NCBI RefSeq assembly: GCF_003752175.1
Contig: NZ_RJVF01000008.1
Location: 868,001 to 932,000 of the forward strand
Length of the DNA stretch: 64,000 nucleotides
From: Comamonas sp. BIGb0124
GTDB lineage: Bacteria > Pseudomonadota > Gammaproteobacteria > Burkholderiales > Burkholderiaceae_C
Direction of reading: 5' to 3'
Shown: positions 53,520 to 63,238 of the stretch, piece after piece
Position numbering within the stretch: position 1 is the first letter of the stretch
Layout: every line of letters begins with the position of its first letter
Position numbers and translations under genes: made by a program
The notes under the pieces: model-generated
What the model was told of the DNA's origin: nothing
The model's database searches: none
The model's input: only the letters and a program-made list of their open reading frames with translations

Positions 53520-53692
53520 GCGTTTTCTTTCATCCGGACTGTGACCGTCGGCTTCGGAATCGAACCGAATCTGCTGACCTTGCGCAGCAAGCCACGCCGC
53601 AAGGGCAATGGGGCCGACGCAAGCGCTCGCGGGCTGATGTGCACCAGGCACAAACACCGCCGGTAGGGAATTGCACCCTGCCCTGAAAACGC
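53520..53692 (-). promoter_or_regulatory. FMN riboswitch (RFN element) controlling ribH
   Basis: On the minus strand the whole RFN consensus can be read. It has P1 GCGTTTTC (53692-53685) paired with GAAAACGC (53527-53520), then AGGGCAGGGTGCAATTCCC, TACCGGCGGT, AGCCCGCGAGCG, GGTCAGCAGATTCGGT, GATTCCGAAGCCGACGGT and ACAGTCCGGATGAAAGA. The aptamer ends 116 bases before the ribH ATG. That gap is the expression platform and contains several GC-rich inverted segments. The 458-base gap from 53404 to 53861 holds nothing else that I can recognise apart from a probable promoter upstream of the aptamer. Confidence 0.96.
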
Positions 53693-53861
53693 TGCGAAGC
53701 CGACAAAAGGCAAAAAAATCGCCTCTGCATCGACTCAACGGGGGCTATTCTAGAACGACTCGGCCATCCTTGCAGGCGACCGACCCCACACAGAACAATG
53801 ATCGATATGCGCTTAACGCAGACCGGCAAAGATCACAGGATCCGGTCGGGACGGCCGGCGG

Positions 53862-54323
53862 TCAAAGCAGCTCGGGCGTCTGTACGGTCAGCACCACGGT
53901 CGAGGACTGGTCGCCGCGCGAGCGGTGACGCAGCCACCAGACCGAGCCTTTCTTGACGGCACAGTCGGCCTCGCTCAGATGCAGCAGATGGGCGATGGTC
54001 CGGCCCAGCATCGGCTGATGCCCCACCACCAGGACGGGGGACCGGGAAGCCGGCCATTGGGACAGGCGCAGCAGATCCTCCATCGAGCCATCCGGCAGCA
54101 GTTCGGCCCGGCGCTTGAACTTGCGCCCCAGCGCCTGGGCCGTCTGCTCGGCGCGGACGGCCGGGCTGCACAGGATGCGTACGCCTTCCGGCAGTTGCCG
54201 ATCGAGCCAGGCGGCCATGCGGCTGGCCTGCTTCTCGCCTCGCGGCGTGAGCACACGCTGCTCGTCCTCGATGTCTTCGACGGCTTCTTGTACTTCGGCG
54301 TGGCGCCACAGGATCAGATCCAT
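53862..54323 (-). CDS. sixA: SixA-like phosphohistidine phosphatase
   Basis: A 153-residue member of the histidine phosphatase superfamily. It begins MDLILWRHAEV, with the RHG-type motif as RHA and His8 as the phospho-acceptor. LVVGHQPMLGRTIAHLL carries the second His. The short length and the LTPRGEKQASRMAAWL segment identify the SixA subgroup, which removes phosphate from histidine on phosphotransfer proteins. The in-frame extension upstream of the ATG at 54323 is not supported. Confidence 0.88.
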   Translation of the reverse strand: MDLILWRHAEVQEAVEDIEDEQRVLTPRGEKQASRMAAWLDRQLPEGVRILCSPAVRAEQTAQALGRKFKRRAELLPDGSMEDLLRLSQWPASRSPVLVVGHQPMLGRTIAHLLHLSEADCAVKKGSVWWLRHRSRGDQSSTVVLTVQTPELL

Positions 54324-54408
54324 AGAGTCAGACTGCGAAGTGGACCCCCTGCGCACCAGCGGGCGCAGCAGGCGTTGAAAGGCCGCAAACCTGTTCGATT
54401 GGCGGGCT

Positions 54409-55248
54409 TCAGTTGGCGGGCTTCATGAAGTGCTTGCGATAGCGCGGCGCCAGATCGTCGAGCTTCATCATCATGGGCAGATCCGCGGTGTTGAAGTCCG
54501 GATCCCAGGCCGGTGCGCCCAAGATGCGTGTACCCAGCCGCAGATAGGCCTTGATCAGCGCAGGCGGCTCGGCCAGCATGCCGGCAGGCATGCCCGCCTC
54601 CAGCTCGTCGACGGGCAGCGGCAGCCGCGGCAGCACCTGGTACTCGATGGGCGCCAGATAACGCTCGCGCAATTGCAGCCAGATGCTGGCCGCGGCATGG
54701 CCACCGGCCACGCCGTCACGCTGCCCCGGGATCTGCATCGGAATGCTGGCACAGCCGATCATGATGTCGAGCTGGTTGCGGCCCATGAACTCGGCCAGAG
54801 CGGCCCACAACGCCATGATCACGGCGCCTTGCCGGTAGTCGGCATGCACGCAGCTGCGGCCGAGCTCGACCATGCGATGGCGCAGCATGCGCAGGCGGGT
54901 GAGATCGAATTCGGTATCGCTGTAGGTGCTGCCGGCACGCTTGGCCTGGGCCGGCGTGAGCACGCGGTATGTTCCGATCACCTCGTCCGTGCGGGTGTCG
55001 GTCACCAGCAGGTGCTCGCAGTAGTCATCGAACAGGTCGACATCGTGCCCGTCCAGGCGGGTGTGCAGGCGCGCACCCATCTCGCGTGCAAAGACGTCGT
55101 AACGCAGGCGCTGCACGGCGCGGACCTCGTCGAGGTGCCGGGCCCATGTGACCTTCACGTCGCTCGGCGTGGCGGGACCGGGTGCTTGGCGCGGCGCGAC
55201 CGCGCCCTTGATGCCCCATCCGGTGGAGATGCCCGTCGTCTGTGTCAT
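54409..55248 (-). CDS. olsB: OlsB-like N-acyltransferase (GNAT family)
   Basis: A 279-residue GNAT-fold acyltransferase of the type that transfers a 3-hydroxyacyl chain from ACP to ornithine, the first step of ornithine lipid synthesis. Motifs include VQRLRYDVFAREMGARLHTR near residue 45, DYCEHLLVTDTRTDEVIGTYR, and ELGRSCVHADYRQGAVIMAL, the conserved active-site region. The second enzyme, OlsA, is not in the window. Related acyltransferases of the hemolysin-like group look similar, so the substrate is an inference. Confidence 0.8.
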   Translation of the reverse strand: MTQTTGISTGWGIKGAVAPRQAPGPATPSDVKVTWARHLDEVRAVQRLRYDVFAREMGARLHTRLDGHDVDLFDDYCEHLLVTDTRTDEVIGTYRVLTPAQAKRAGSTYSDTEFDLTRLRMLRHRMVELGRSCVHADYRQGAVIMALWAALAEFMGRNQLDIMIGCASIPMQIPGQRDGVAGGHAAASIWLQLRERYLAPIEYQVLPRLPLPVDELEAGMPAGMLAEPPALIKAYLRLGTRILGAPAWDPDFNTADLPMMMKLDDLAPRYRKHFMKPAN

Positions 55249-55431
55249 GTCATGTCACTCCTGTTGTTGTGCCAGTAGTGTCAAATTTGTCGATGACTCG
55301 TATTTTTCAGATCGATGAACAATTCATGACATACGGCGATCATGAAAAAATCCCGGTTGCCTGGCCTGCGGACAGGCGGACACCGGGATCGGATGACACG
55401 GCCGCACGCGGCGGCACGGGCTCGTGGACGC

Positions 55432-56358
55432 TCAGTAGCGCGTCGGGACGATCATCTGGCTGGGAATGGGCTCGCGATGGTAATCCTTGTGCCGCACGCG
55501 CTCGGGCAGGACGATGGTCTCGTGCTCGACCTCGTGATAAGGCAGTTGCGTGAGCAGGTGGGAAATGCAGTTCAGGCGGGCCTTCTTCTTGTCGACGGCC
55601 TGCACCACCCACCACGGCGCTTCCGCGATGTTGGTGCGCTCGAACATGATTTCCTTGGCCTTGGTGTAGGCCTCCCAGCGGCGGCGGCTCTCGAGATCCA
55701 TCGGGCTGAGTTTCCACTGCTTGAGCGGATCGTGCATGCGGCCCAGAAAACGCAGATGCTGCTCTTCGTCGGTGATGGAGAACCAGTACTTCACGATCTT
55801 GATGCCCGAGCGCACCAGCATGCGCTCGAACTCCGGGGCATCCTGAAAGAACTGTTCGTACTCGTCGTCCGAGCAGAAACCCATCACGCGCTCGACACCT
55901 GCGCGGTTGTACCAGCTGCGGTCGAACAGCACGACTTCGCCGGCTGCCGGCAGATGAGCCACATAACGCTGGAAATACCACTGGGTGCGTTCGCGGTCGT
56001 TGGGCGCAGGCAGCGCGGCCACACGGCACACGCGGGGGTTAAGGCGCTGGGTGATGCGCTTGATCGCACCGCCCTTGCCCGCCGCATCCCGTCCTTCGAA
56101 CAGGATCACGACCTTCTGCCGGTTGGCCACCACCCAGTCCTGCAGCTTGACCAATTCGCCCTGAAGGCGAAAGAGTTCACGGAAATACTGCTGCCGCTCG
56201 AGTGCGATGTTCCGGGCTTCGTCGTCGCTCAGGGGATCGCGGCCGTAGTCGTAGACCGCGTCTTCGGCTTCGAGCTCCAGTTCCTCGTCATAGCTGTCCA
56301 GCAGGTCCTGCCGGATGCGCATCATCATCTCTTTTTCATCGGGAATCGGAAGATTCAT
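55432..56358 (-). CDS. ppk2: Polyphosphate kinase 2 (PPK2)
   Basis: A 308-residue PPK2, which uses polyphosphate to phosphorylate nucleoside di- or monophosphates. The Walker A motif GRDAAGKGG is at residues 89-97 and the Walker B-like FDRSWYNR near 145. NPRVCRVAALPAPNDRERTQ and PWWVVQAVDKKKARLNCIS match the class I group. It lies upstream of the acyltransferase in the same direction but with a 183-base gap, so it is probably a separate unit. Confidence 0.93.
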   Translation of the reverse strand: MNLPIPDEKEMMMRIRQDLLDSYDEELELEAEDAVYDYGRDPLSDDEARNIALERQQYFRELFRLQGELVKLQDWVVANRQKVVILFEGRDAAGKGGAIKRITQRLNPRVCRVAALPAPNDRERTQWYFQRYVAHLPAAGEVVLFDRSWYNRAGVERVMGFCSDDEYEQFFQDAPEFERMLVRSGIKIVKYWFSITDEEQHLRFLGRMHDPLKQWKLSPMDLESRRRWEAYTKAKEIMFERTNIAEAPWWVVQAVDKKKARLNCISHLLTQLPYHEVEHETIVLPERVRHKDYHREPIPSQMIVPTRY

Positions 56359-56462
56359 GAAACCCCCTCCTGTTTCGGCTTCTGCATCCGAGCGAGCATG
56401 CCCGGACTATCCTGCACAAGATAAGTCGATGATGTGTCAGCAATATGACAACGACGCCGTCT

Positions 56463-56966
56463 TCAACGCACCCGCGTCACCGGGCTCGAGCCGACCTGAA
56501 CGGGAATGGCAGGCTGGAACTTGGCTCGGTGCACACTGAAGTAGGTCTTGACGTTGCGCACATGGCTGTCGCTGGCCAGCAACCGCTGCGCCAGCGCCTG
56601 GTAGGCCGGCATGTCGGCCACGTAGACCACGAGGACAAAATCGGGACCCGGCGAGACACGATAGCACTGCTGCACGGCCGCGTCGGCCACCACGCGCTGC
56701 TCGAAAGCCCGCATGCGGTCGTCGGCCTGCTGGTCCAGCGTCACCTCGACGATCGCCGTCAATCCGTAGCCTTGGACCTGTGCCAGCGGGGTGGAGCCCA
56801 GGATGGCGACCTGCCGTTCGATCAGCCCGGCCTCGACCAGCCGCTTGACCCGGCGCAGGCAGGTGGGTGGCGACACGTTGACCCGCTGAGCGAGCGCCAG
56901 ATTGGAGAGCGTAGCGTCCTCTTGCAACAGATTGAGGATCTGTGCATCCGTGAAATCAATGTCCAT
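56463..56966 (-). CDS. Lrp/AsnC-family transcriptional regulator
   Basis: A 167-residue Lrp-type regulator. The N-terminal helix-turn-helix spans about residues 5-50 (LSNLALAQRVNVSPPTCLRR). The C-terminal RAM ligand-binding domain spans about 65-150 (YGLTAIVEVTLDQQADDRMR, VQQCYRVSPGPDFVLVVYV). It is transcribed divergently from glmS, an arrangement common in Burkholderiales, and may control glmS or itself. The effector is unknown, presumably an amino acid. Confidence 0.93.
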   Translation of the reverse strand: MDIDFTDAQILNLLQEDATLSNLALAQRVNVSPPTCLRRVKRLVEAGLIERQVAILGSTPLAQVQGYGLTAIVEVTLDQQADDRMRAFEQRVVADAAVQQCYRVSPGPDFVLVVYVADMPAYQALAQRLLASDSHVRNVKTYFSVHRAKFQPAIPVQVGSSPVTRVR

Positions 56967-57011
56967 GATTCATGCAATTATGAAATAAAAGAACCAACCA
57001 CCCATAAAACG

Positions 57012-57056
57012 AAACTAAATTTCATATTTCATATGAATTAGAACGCATATTTCGAA
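57012..57056. promoter_or_regulatory. AT-rich operator region between lrp-like gene and glmS
   Basis: The 185-base divergent gap is strikingly AT-rich against the GC-rich background. It contains TTCATATTTCATATGAA (57021-57037), with the exact palindrome TTCATATGAA at 57028-57037 and an overlapping direct repeat TTCATAT. Lrp-type regulators bind degenerate AT-rich palindromes, so this is the likely binding site of the adjacent regulator. Confidence 0.5.
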
Positions 57057-57151
57057 CCGCTTTCCTTAGGATTTCAGACAGCGAGCGGCATGGGGCCTTC
57101 CACGAAGGTCGGCGCCCAGGCCATCATCCGGAAAAGACATTGGAGAGTTTT

Positions 57152-59044
<1,893 letters not shown>

Positions 59045-59098
59045 GGGGACGGCTGCGGGCGTCCGGCCGCCAGGCCGGGTCCCGGTCCCCTCGCCGGT

Positions 59099-59974
59099 TC
59101 ATCCCAGAAAAAAATCCGCGTACATCGCGATCTGCGGCTGCAGCATGTGCAGGCCGGCATGCGTGGCCAGACCCCGTGCCGCGGCCTGGCGCAGCAACTG
59201 CGTTTCGGCCGGCTTCATCACGATGTCGGCGACCACGGCGCCCGGCTTGATCGCATCGACGGACAGGGGCAAGGGATCGTCCGGCTTCATGCCCATCGAT
59301 GTGGCGTTGATCCACAGATCGGCCTGTTCGGCCACCCCTTCCCGCCAGCGTTCTGCAACGCCCCGGCGATGCCGGTCGAGACGATCGACCAGCCGCTGTG
59401 CGGCCTCGGTGTCGACGTCCCGGACGACCACCCTCGCGACACCGGCCAGCACCAGCGACGCCGCGATCGCCGTGCCGGCCCCGCCTGCGCCGACCAGCAC
59501 GACATCGATGCCCTCGACCGCATGGCCTGCCGCACGCAAACCTTCGACAAAACCGGTGCCGTCGAAGTTGTCGGCTTCCCATCGGCCGTCCGGACGGCGG
59601 CGCAGCGCATTGGCAGCGCCCGCCAATGTCACGGCCGGGCTCAAGGATTGCGCGTGACCGCAGATCGCGATCTTGTGCGGCACCGTGACCAGGATGCCGT
59701 CCAGATTGGCGATGTTCTGCAAACCCGCCACCGTGGCGGACAGCCGATCGGGCGGCACATCGATGGCGACCATCACGGCATCGACCTGGCGCTCGGCAAA
59801 CAGCCTGTTCATGAGCCGAGGAGCCTGGACCTGTGCGATCGGGTGTCCGATGTGCACGAACAACCGGGTGGTGCCCGAGGGCGATGGCAAAGGCGACATC
59901 GAGGACAAGGCCGGCGCCTTCACGCCGTCCGGCGTGGACGCCCTTTCCGCAGGGGTTTCGATGGCGTGGGACAT
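59099..59974 (-). CDS. AroE-family (shikimate/quinate-type) dehydrogenase with atypical substrate site
   Basis: A 291-residue NAD(P)-dependent dehydrogenase of the AroE superfamily. The catalytic Lys101 (VTVPHK) and Asp138 (NFDGTG) are present, as is the nucleotide motif GAGGAG at 162-167. The pair of serines that binds the shikimate carboxylate in AroE (in the usual S-x-S-P segment) is replaced by QVQAP at 48-52. With its setting beside a transporter, a TIM-barrel enzyme and an IclR regulator, it is more likely a catabolic paralogue than the biosynthetic AroE. GAGG precedes the ATG; a later start (MSPLPSPSG) is possible. Confidence 0.82.
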   Translation of the reverse strand: MSHAIETPAERASTPDGVKAPALSSMSPLPSPSGTTRLFVHIGHPIAQVQAPRLMNRLFAERQVDAVMVAIDVPPDRLSATVAGLQNIANLDGILVTVPHKIAICGHAQSLSPAVTLAGAANALRRRPDGRWEADNFDGTGFVEGLRAAGHAVEGIDVVLVGAGGAGTAIAASLVLAGVARVVVRDVDTEAAQRLVDRLDRHRRGVAERWREGVAEQADLWINATSMGMKPDDPLPLSVDAIKPGAVVADIVMKPAETQLLRQAAARGLATHAGLHMLQPQIAMYADFFLG

Positions 59975-59987
59975 GTGCCTCGCCCCC

Positions 59988-61364
59988 TCACGCCCGTGGC
60001 CGCAGAACCGGCACCGCAGCGTCCGCTTCATCCAGCGTCTGCACACGCGAGCGGCGTTGGCTGCCCTTGACGAATGCGGCCACCACGGCGATGCCGATCG
60101 GTACCGTCAGCGCCAGGAACAGCTGGCCGAAATCCCACTGCAGGCCCAGCAGCACCGCACCGATCGATGCGCCAGAGATGGCGCCGAAACGACCGATGCC
60201 CGTCATCCAGCTGGTGCCCGTGGCACGCATCGACGTCGGGTAGTAGCCCGCAGCCATCGCGGTCCACCCGGTGTTCGACGAGTTGATGCAGAAGCCCAGG
60301 AAAAAACAGAGCGCCATGAGCCCGTTGATATCCGGGTCGAGATTGCCCAGCGCGACCGTCAGCGCCCCAGCGAACGTCAGTGCGCCGATCTGCACGTAAT
60401 GCTGCGCCCAGCGGTCCATCAGCCAGCCGATCACGATGTTGCCGAAGGTGCCTCCCAGTTGCATCATGGCGCCGACCATGGCGGCATCGGCCAGCGTGAA
60501 ACCGTCGTCCTTCACCATGATGGGCAGCCAGCTGTTCAGGAAATAGACCGTCAGCAGATTCATGAAAAGCCCGGTCCACAAGGCGACGGTGGTCACGGTA
60601 TGCGGCTTGGACACGATCATCTTGATCGCCGCCTTGCCGCCGCCGGAAGCATCCGGCATGACGAACCGGGTCGAGCCATCGGCGGCATGGGGCTGCACGC
60701 GGTTGACGGTCTTGATCAGCTCCTCGCGACGGTCGCCCTGCACGGCCAGGAACTTCGCGGACTCGGGCAACACGGCCCACAGCACCCCGGCGAACAGCAT
60801 GGGCACGACACCGCCGACAAACAGGATGGCGTGCCAGCCCCAGCCCGTGATCAGCGTGTTGGCCAGAAAACCGCCGCCCGCCGCACCCAGCGTGAAGCCG
60901 CAGTACACGACCGTCACCATGAGGGCACGGTATTTCTTGGGCGCGTACTCCGATGCCAGCGTCGCGGCGTTGGGTTGGGAAGCCCCCAGTCCCAGTCCGG
61001 TCATGAAACGCAGGAAAGCCAGCATTTCCAGGCTCGTCGACCACGTCGACAGCAAGCTCATCAGGCCAAAGAAGAACACCGAACCGATGATGATGTTGCG
61101 GCGGCCGAACCGGTCGGCCAGCGGTCCGCCGGCCAGCGCGCCGATCGCCAGGCCAAACAGCCCCATGCTCAACACCGGTCCCAGCGCCTCGCGCGGAATC
61201 TTCCAGTCCGCGATCAGGGCGGGGGCGATGAATCCCATGGCGACGATGTCGAAGCCATCGAGAATCAGGATGAACAGACAGAGCAGCAGAATGCGCCAGT
61301 GAAAGCCCCCGAAGGGGCGGCTATCCAGGAATGCTGGAATGTCGAGCGGTTTGGACGGGGCCAC
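59988..61364 (-). CDS. AAHS-type MFS transporter (aromatic acid:H+ symporter)
   Basis: A 458-residue major facilitator with twelve predicted transmembrane helices. The first helix contains LDGFDIVAMGF (Asp36 and Asp39), the DGxD signature of PcaK-like aromatic acid symporters. GGPLADRFGRR (79-89) is MFS motif A. Likely substrates are protocatechuate, 4-hydroxybenzoate, shikimate or quinate-like acids. The GTG start has AGGAG eight bases before it. It lies between the TIM-barrel gene and the AroE-like gene, 13 bases before the latter, in one operon. Confidence 0.88.
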   Translation of the reverse strand: MAPSKPLDIPAFLDSRPFGGFHWRILLLCLFILILDGFDIVAMGFIAPALIADWKIPREALGPVLSMGLFGLAIGALAGGPLADRFGRRNIIIGSVFFFGLMSLLSTWSTSLEMLAFLRFMTGLGLGASQPNAATLASEYAPKKYRALMVTVVYCGFTLGAAGGGFLANTLITGWGWHAILFVGGVVPMLFAGVLWAVLPESAKFLAVQGDRREELIKTVNRVQPHAADGSTRFVMPDASGGGKAAIKMIVSKPHTVTTVALWTGLFMNLLTVYFLNSWLPIMVKDDGFTLADAAMVGAMMQLGGTFGNIVIGWLMDRWAQHYVQIGALTFAGALTVALGNLDPDINGLMALCFFLGFCINSSNTGWTAMAAGYYPTSMRATGTSWMTGIGRFGAISGASIGAVLLGLQWDFGQLFLALTVPIGIAVVAAFVKGSQRRSRVQTLDEADAAVPVLRPRA

Positions 61365-61395
61365 GGAATGTCTCCTGTTGGAAAAATAAGAGGTG

Positions 61396-62241
61396 TCAGA
61401 GCAGGCCGCGCATGTAGTTCAAGCTGTCTTGAACCGCCTGTGCGTGGTCGGGGTAGTCGGGGCTGAGGTAGTCGATCTCGAGGGCCAGCAAGCCGGTGTA
61501 GCCATGCTTCTTCAGGTCGGCAAACGCACGCGGCATGTCGATCAGTCCCTGCCCGGTGGGCACGCTGGGCCAGAATGCGAACGCCCTCGGATCGCCGCCC
61601 TGGGCCTTGATGTCCTTGACATGCGTTGCCCGCGTCAGCGGTGCGAGCTTCTCGATCGCCACCCCCGGGTCTTCCAGCATGCGAAGGTTGTTCGCGGTGT
61701 CGAGACACACGCCCAGCCAGGGCGAGTCGAGCGTCTCGACCAGTTCGACGAGTTCGTCGGCCAGGAAGTCGATATGGTTCTCGATGGCCAGCACGACCCC
61801 GAACGCGCGTGCATGCGCGGCCGCCTCGCGCAGCAGCGGCACCAGTGCGGCCTTGTGGGTCGGCCAATCGGCCACGCGCGTGCGCCGGCCACCGCAACAG
61901 ATCCGCATGACTCCCGCACCGACCGCTGCGGCGATTTCGGTATGCCTTTTGAGGTCGGCCAGCTGATCGGGCGCAAAACCCGACCCCAGGCCGCCGGGAT
62001 GTCCCCAGGCCCACACGCAATCCAGATTCAGCTCGGCCAGTCGCCGGCGCATGGCGACGACTTCGGCGGCACTCGGATCCGGAATGAAACAGGACTCGAT
62101 CGATACGCCGGCCACGCCCAGCGCGTGGGCCTGGTCGATGAAATCGGCCATGGTCATGCGGTGGCCGGGATCCTGCTCGAGACCGGGATAGATCTCTCCG
62201 AACTGGCGGTGATAGGTGTACGAGTCGATGGCTAACTTCAT
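61396..62241 (-). CDS. TIM-barrel sugar phosphate isomerase/epimerase-like enzyme (candidate 3-dehydroshikimate dehydratase)
   Basis: A 281-residue member of the xylose isomerase-like TIM-barrel family. The predicted metal ligands fall at the usual strand ends: Glu154 (LAIENH), Asp181 (CLDTANN), His207 (THVKD) and Glu255 (LALEID). Enzymes of this fold include sugar epimerases and the AsbF/QuiC 3-dehydroshikimate dehydratases. Because its operon contains an AroE-like dehydrogenase and an aromatic acid transporter, conversion of 3-dehydroshikimate to protocatechuate is a reasonable guess, not a demonstrated function. A GGAG site precedes the ATG at 62241; the longer frame is rejected. Confidence 0.78.
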   Translation of the reverse strand: MKLAIDSYTYHRQFGEIYPGLEQDPGHRMTMADFIDQAHALGVAGVSIESCFIPDPSAAEVVAMRRRLAELNLDCVWAWGHPGGLGSGFAPDQLADLKRHTEIAAAVGAGVMRICCGGRRTRVADWPTHKAALVPLLREAAAHARAFGVVLAIENHIDFLADELVELVETLDSPWLGVCLDTANNLRMLEDPGVAIEKLAPLTRATHVKDIKAQGGDPRAFAFWPSVPTGQGLIDMPRAFADLKKHGYTGLLALEIDYLSPDYPDHAQAVQDSLNYMRGLL

Positions 62242-62264
62242 GATTTCTCCAATTTGGATCATTG

Positions 62265-62338
62265 TTCCATTTAGATCGATATTCCATTTCAGTGAAAACA
62301 CCGATGTACGGGAGTCCAGATGAACTGCTATTCCATAT
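62265..62338. promoter_or_regulatory. Repeated TTCCATTT-type operator in the IclR/TIM-barrel divergent gap
   Basis: Three copies of TTCCAT(T/A)T occur on the plus strand at 62265-62272, 62282-62289 and 62331-62338; the first two are 17 bases apart. They lie in the AT-rich gap between the divergent operon and the IclR gene. Repeated short sites of this kind are used by IclR-type regulators such as PcaU, so these are candidate binding sites for the adjacent protein. Confidence 0.45.
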
Positions 62339-62382
62339 GCGTTACCATCGTTCGACCCCCACAGATACACATTCGACAGCTC

Positions 62383-63168
62383 ATGCCTTCTGCCCGCGAC
62401 CGTGCCGTCCTCGTCCTGGAACTGCTCTCACAACACGTGCAGGGCCTCGCCATGTCGGAGGTCGGTGACCGTCTGGGCATTCCCCGCAGCGCCGCACACC
62501 GTCTGCTGGCCGACCTGAAGGAAATGGGATACGTCAAGCAGAACGCCCACACCACCCACTACATGCTCACGATCAAGCTGGCGGCGCTGGGCCTGAGCTA
62601 TCTCGCGGCGACCGGCGTGACAGACGCCGCACAACCCCTGCTCGACGATCTGGCCGAGCGCTCGTGCGAACTGGTCCGGCTGGCGGTGATCGAGGGCAAC
62701 CAACTGACCTGGGTGGCCAAGTCGCAGGGTGCCCGATCGGGGCTGCGCTACGACCCGGATGCGGGACTGGACGTGTATCTGCCGGCCACGGCAAACGGCC
62801 TGGCCTGGCTTGCGGCAGTCACCGACGAGCGCGCCCTGGAACTGCTGTCGCAACACGGCATGGACCAGGCCAAGCGGATGGGGCCCGGTGCCCCGCAGAC
62901 ACTGCGCGAGGTGCTCGAACGCATCGACCAGACGCGGCAGCGCGGCCATGCCACCGTGTTCGATGCCTATGAACAAGGCACGAGCGCCATGGCGGCAGTG
63001 GTTTGCGCATCGACCCACGGTGCGCCGATCGCGACGGTCAGCATCGCGGGTCCCTCCGTGCGCATGACGCCCGAGCGCATGGAGGCGCTGGCCCCCGATC
63101 TCCTGGCGTGCGCCAAAGCACTGGGAGCGACCAGCGGTCAGTCGCCGCTGTTTGCGTCGGTGAACTGA
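62383..63168 (+). CDS. IclR-family transcriptional regulator
   Basis: A 261-residue IclR regulator. The N-terminal winged helix spans about residues 5-65 (MSEVGDRLGIPRSAAHRLLA). The C-terminal effector domain spans about 80-250 (CELVRLAVIEGNQLTWVAKS, VFDAYEQGTSAMAAVVCAS). IclR proteins such as PcaR, PobR and QuiR commonly control aromatic or hydroaromatic acid catabolism. It is divergent from the operon of the TIM-barrel, transporter and AroE-like genes and probably regulates it. A start at 62320 would add 21 residues and is less typical. Confidence 0.92.
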   Translation: MPSARDRAVLVLELLSQHVQGLAMSEVGDRLGIPRSAAHRLLADLKEMGYVKQNAHTTHYMLTIKLAALGLSYLAATGVTDAAQPLLDDLAERSCELVRLAVIEGNQLTWVAKSQGARSGLRYDPDAGLDVYLPATANGLAWLAAVTDERALELLSQHGMDQAKRMGPGAPQTLREVLERIDQTRQRGHATVFDAYEQGTSAMAAVVCASTHGAPIATVSIAGPSVRMTPERMEALAPDLLACAKALGATSGQSPLFASVN

Positions 63169-63238
63169 CCGCAAGCGCAGCGGCGCAGGCCTTCGGAACG
63201 TCTATCTCAGGCCGGCCGCCGAAGGCGCAGCCTGGAGA

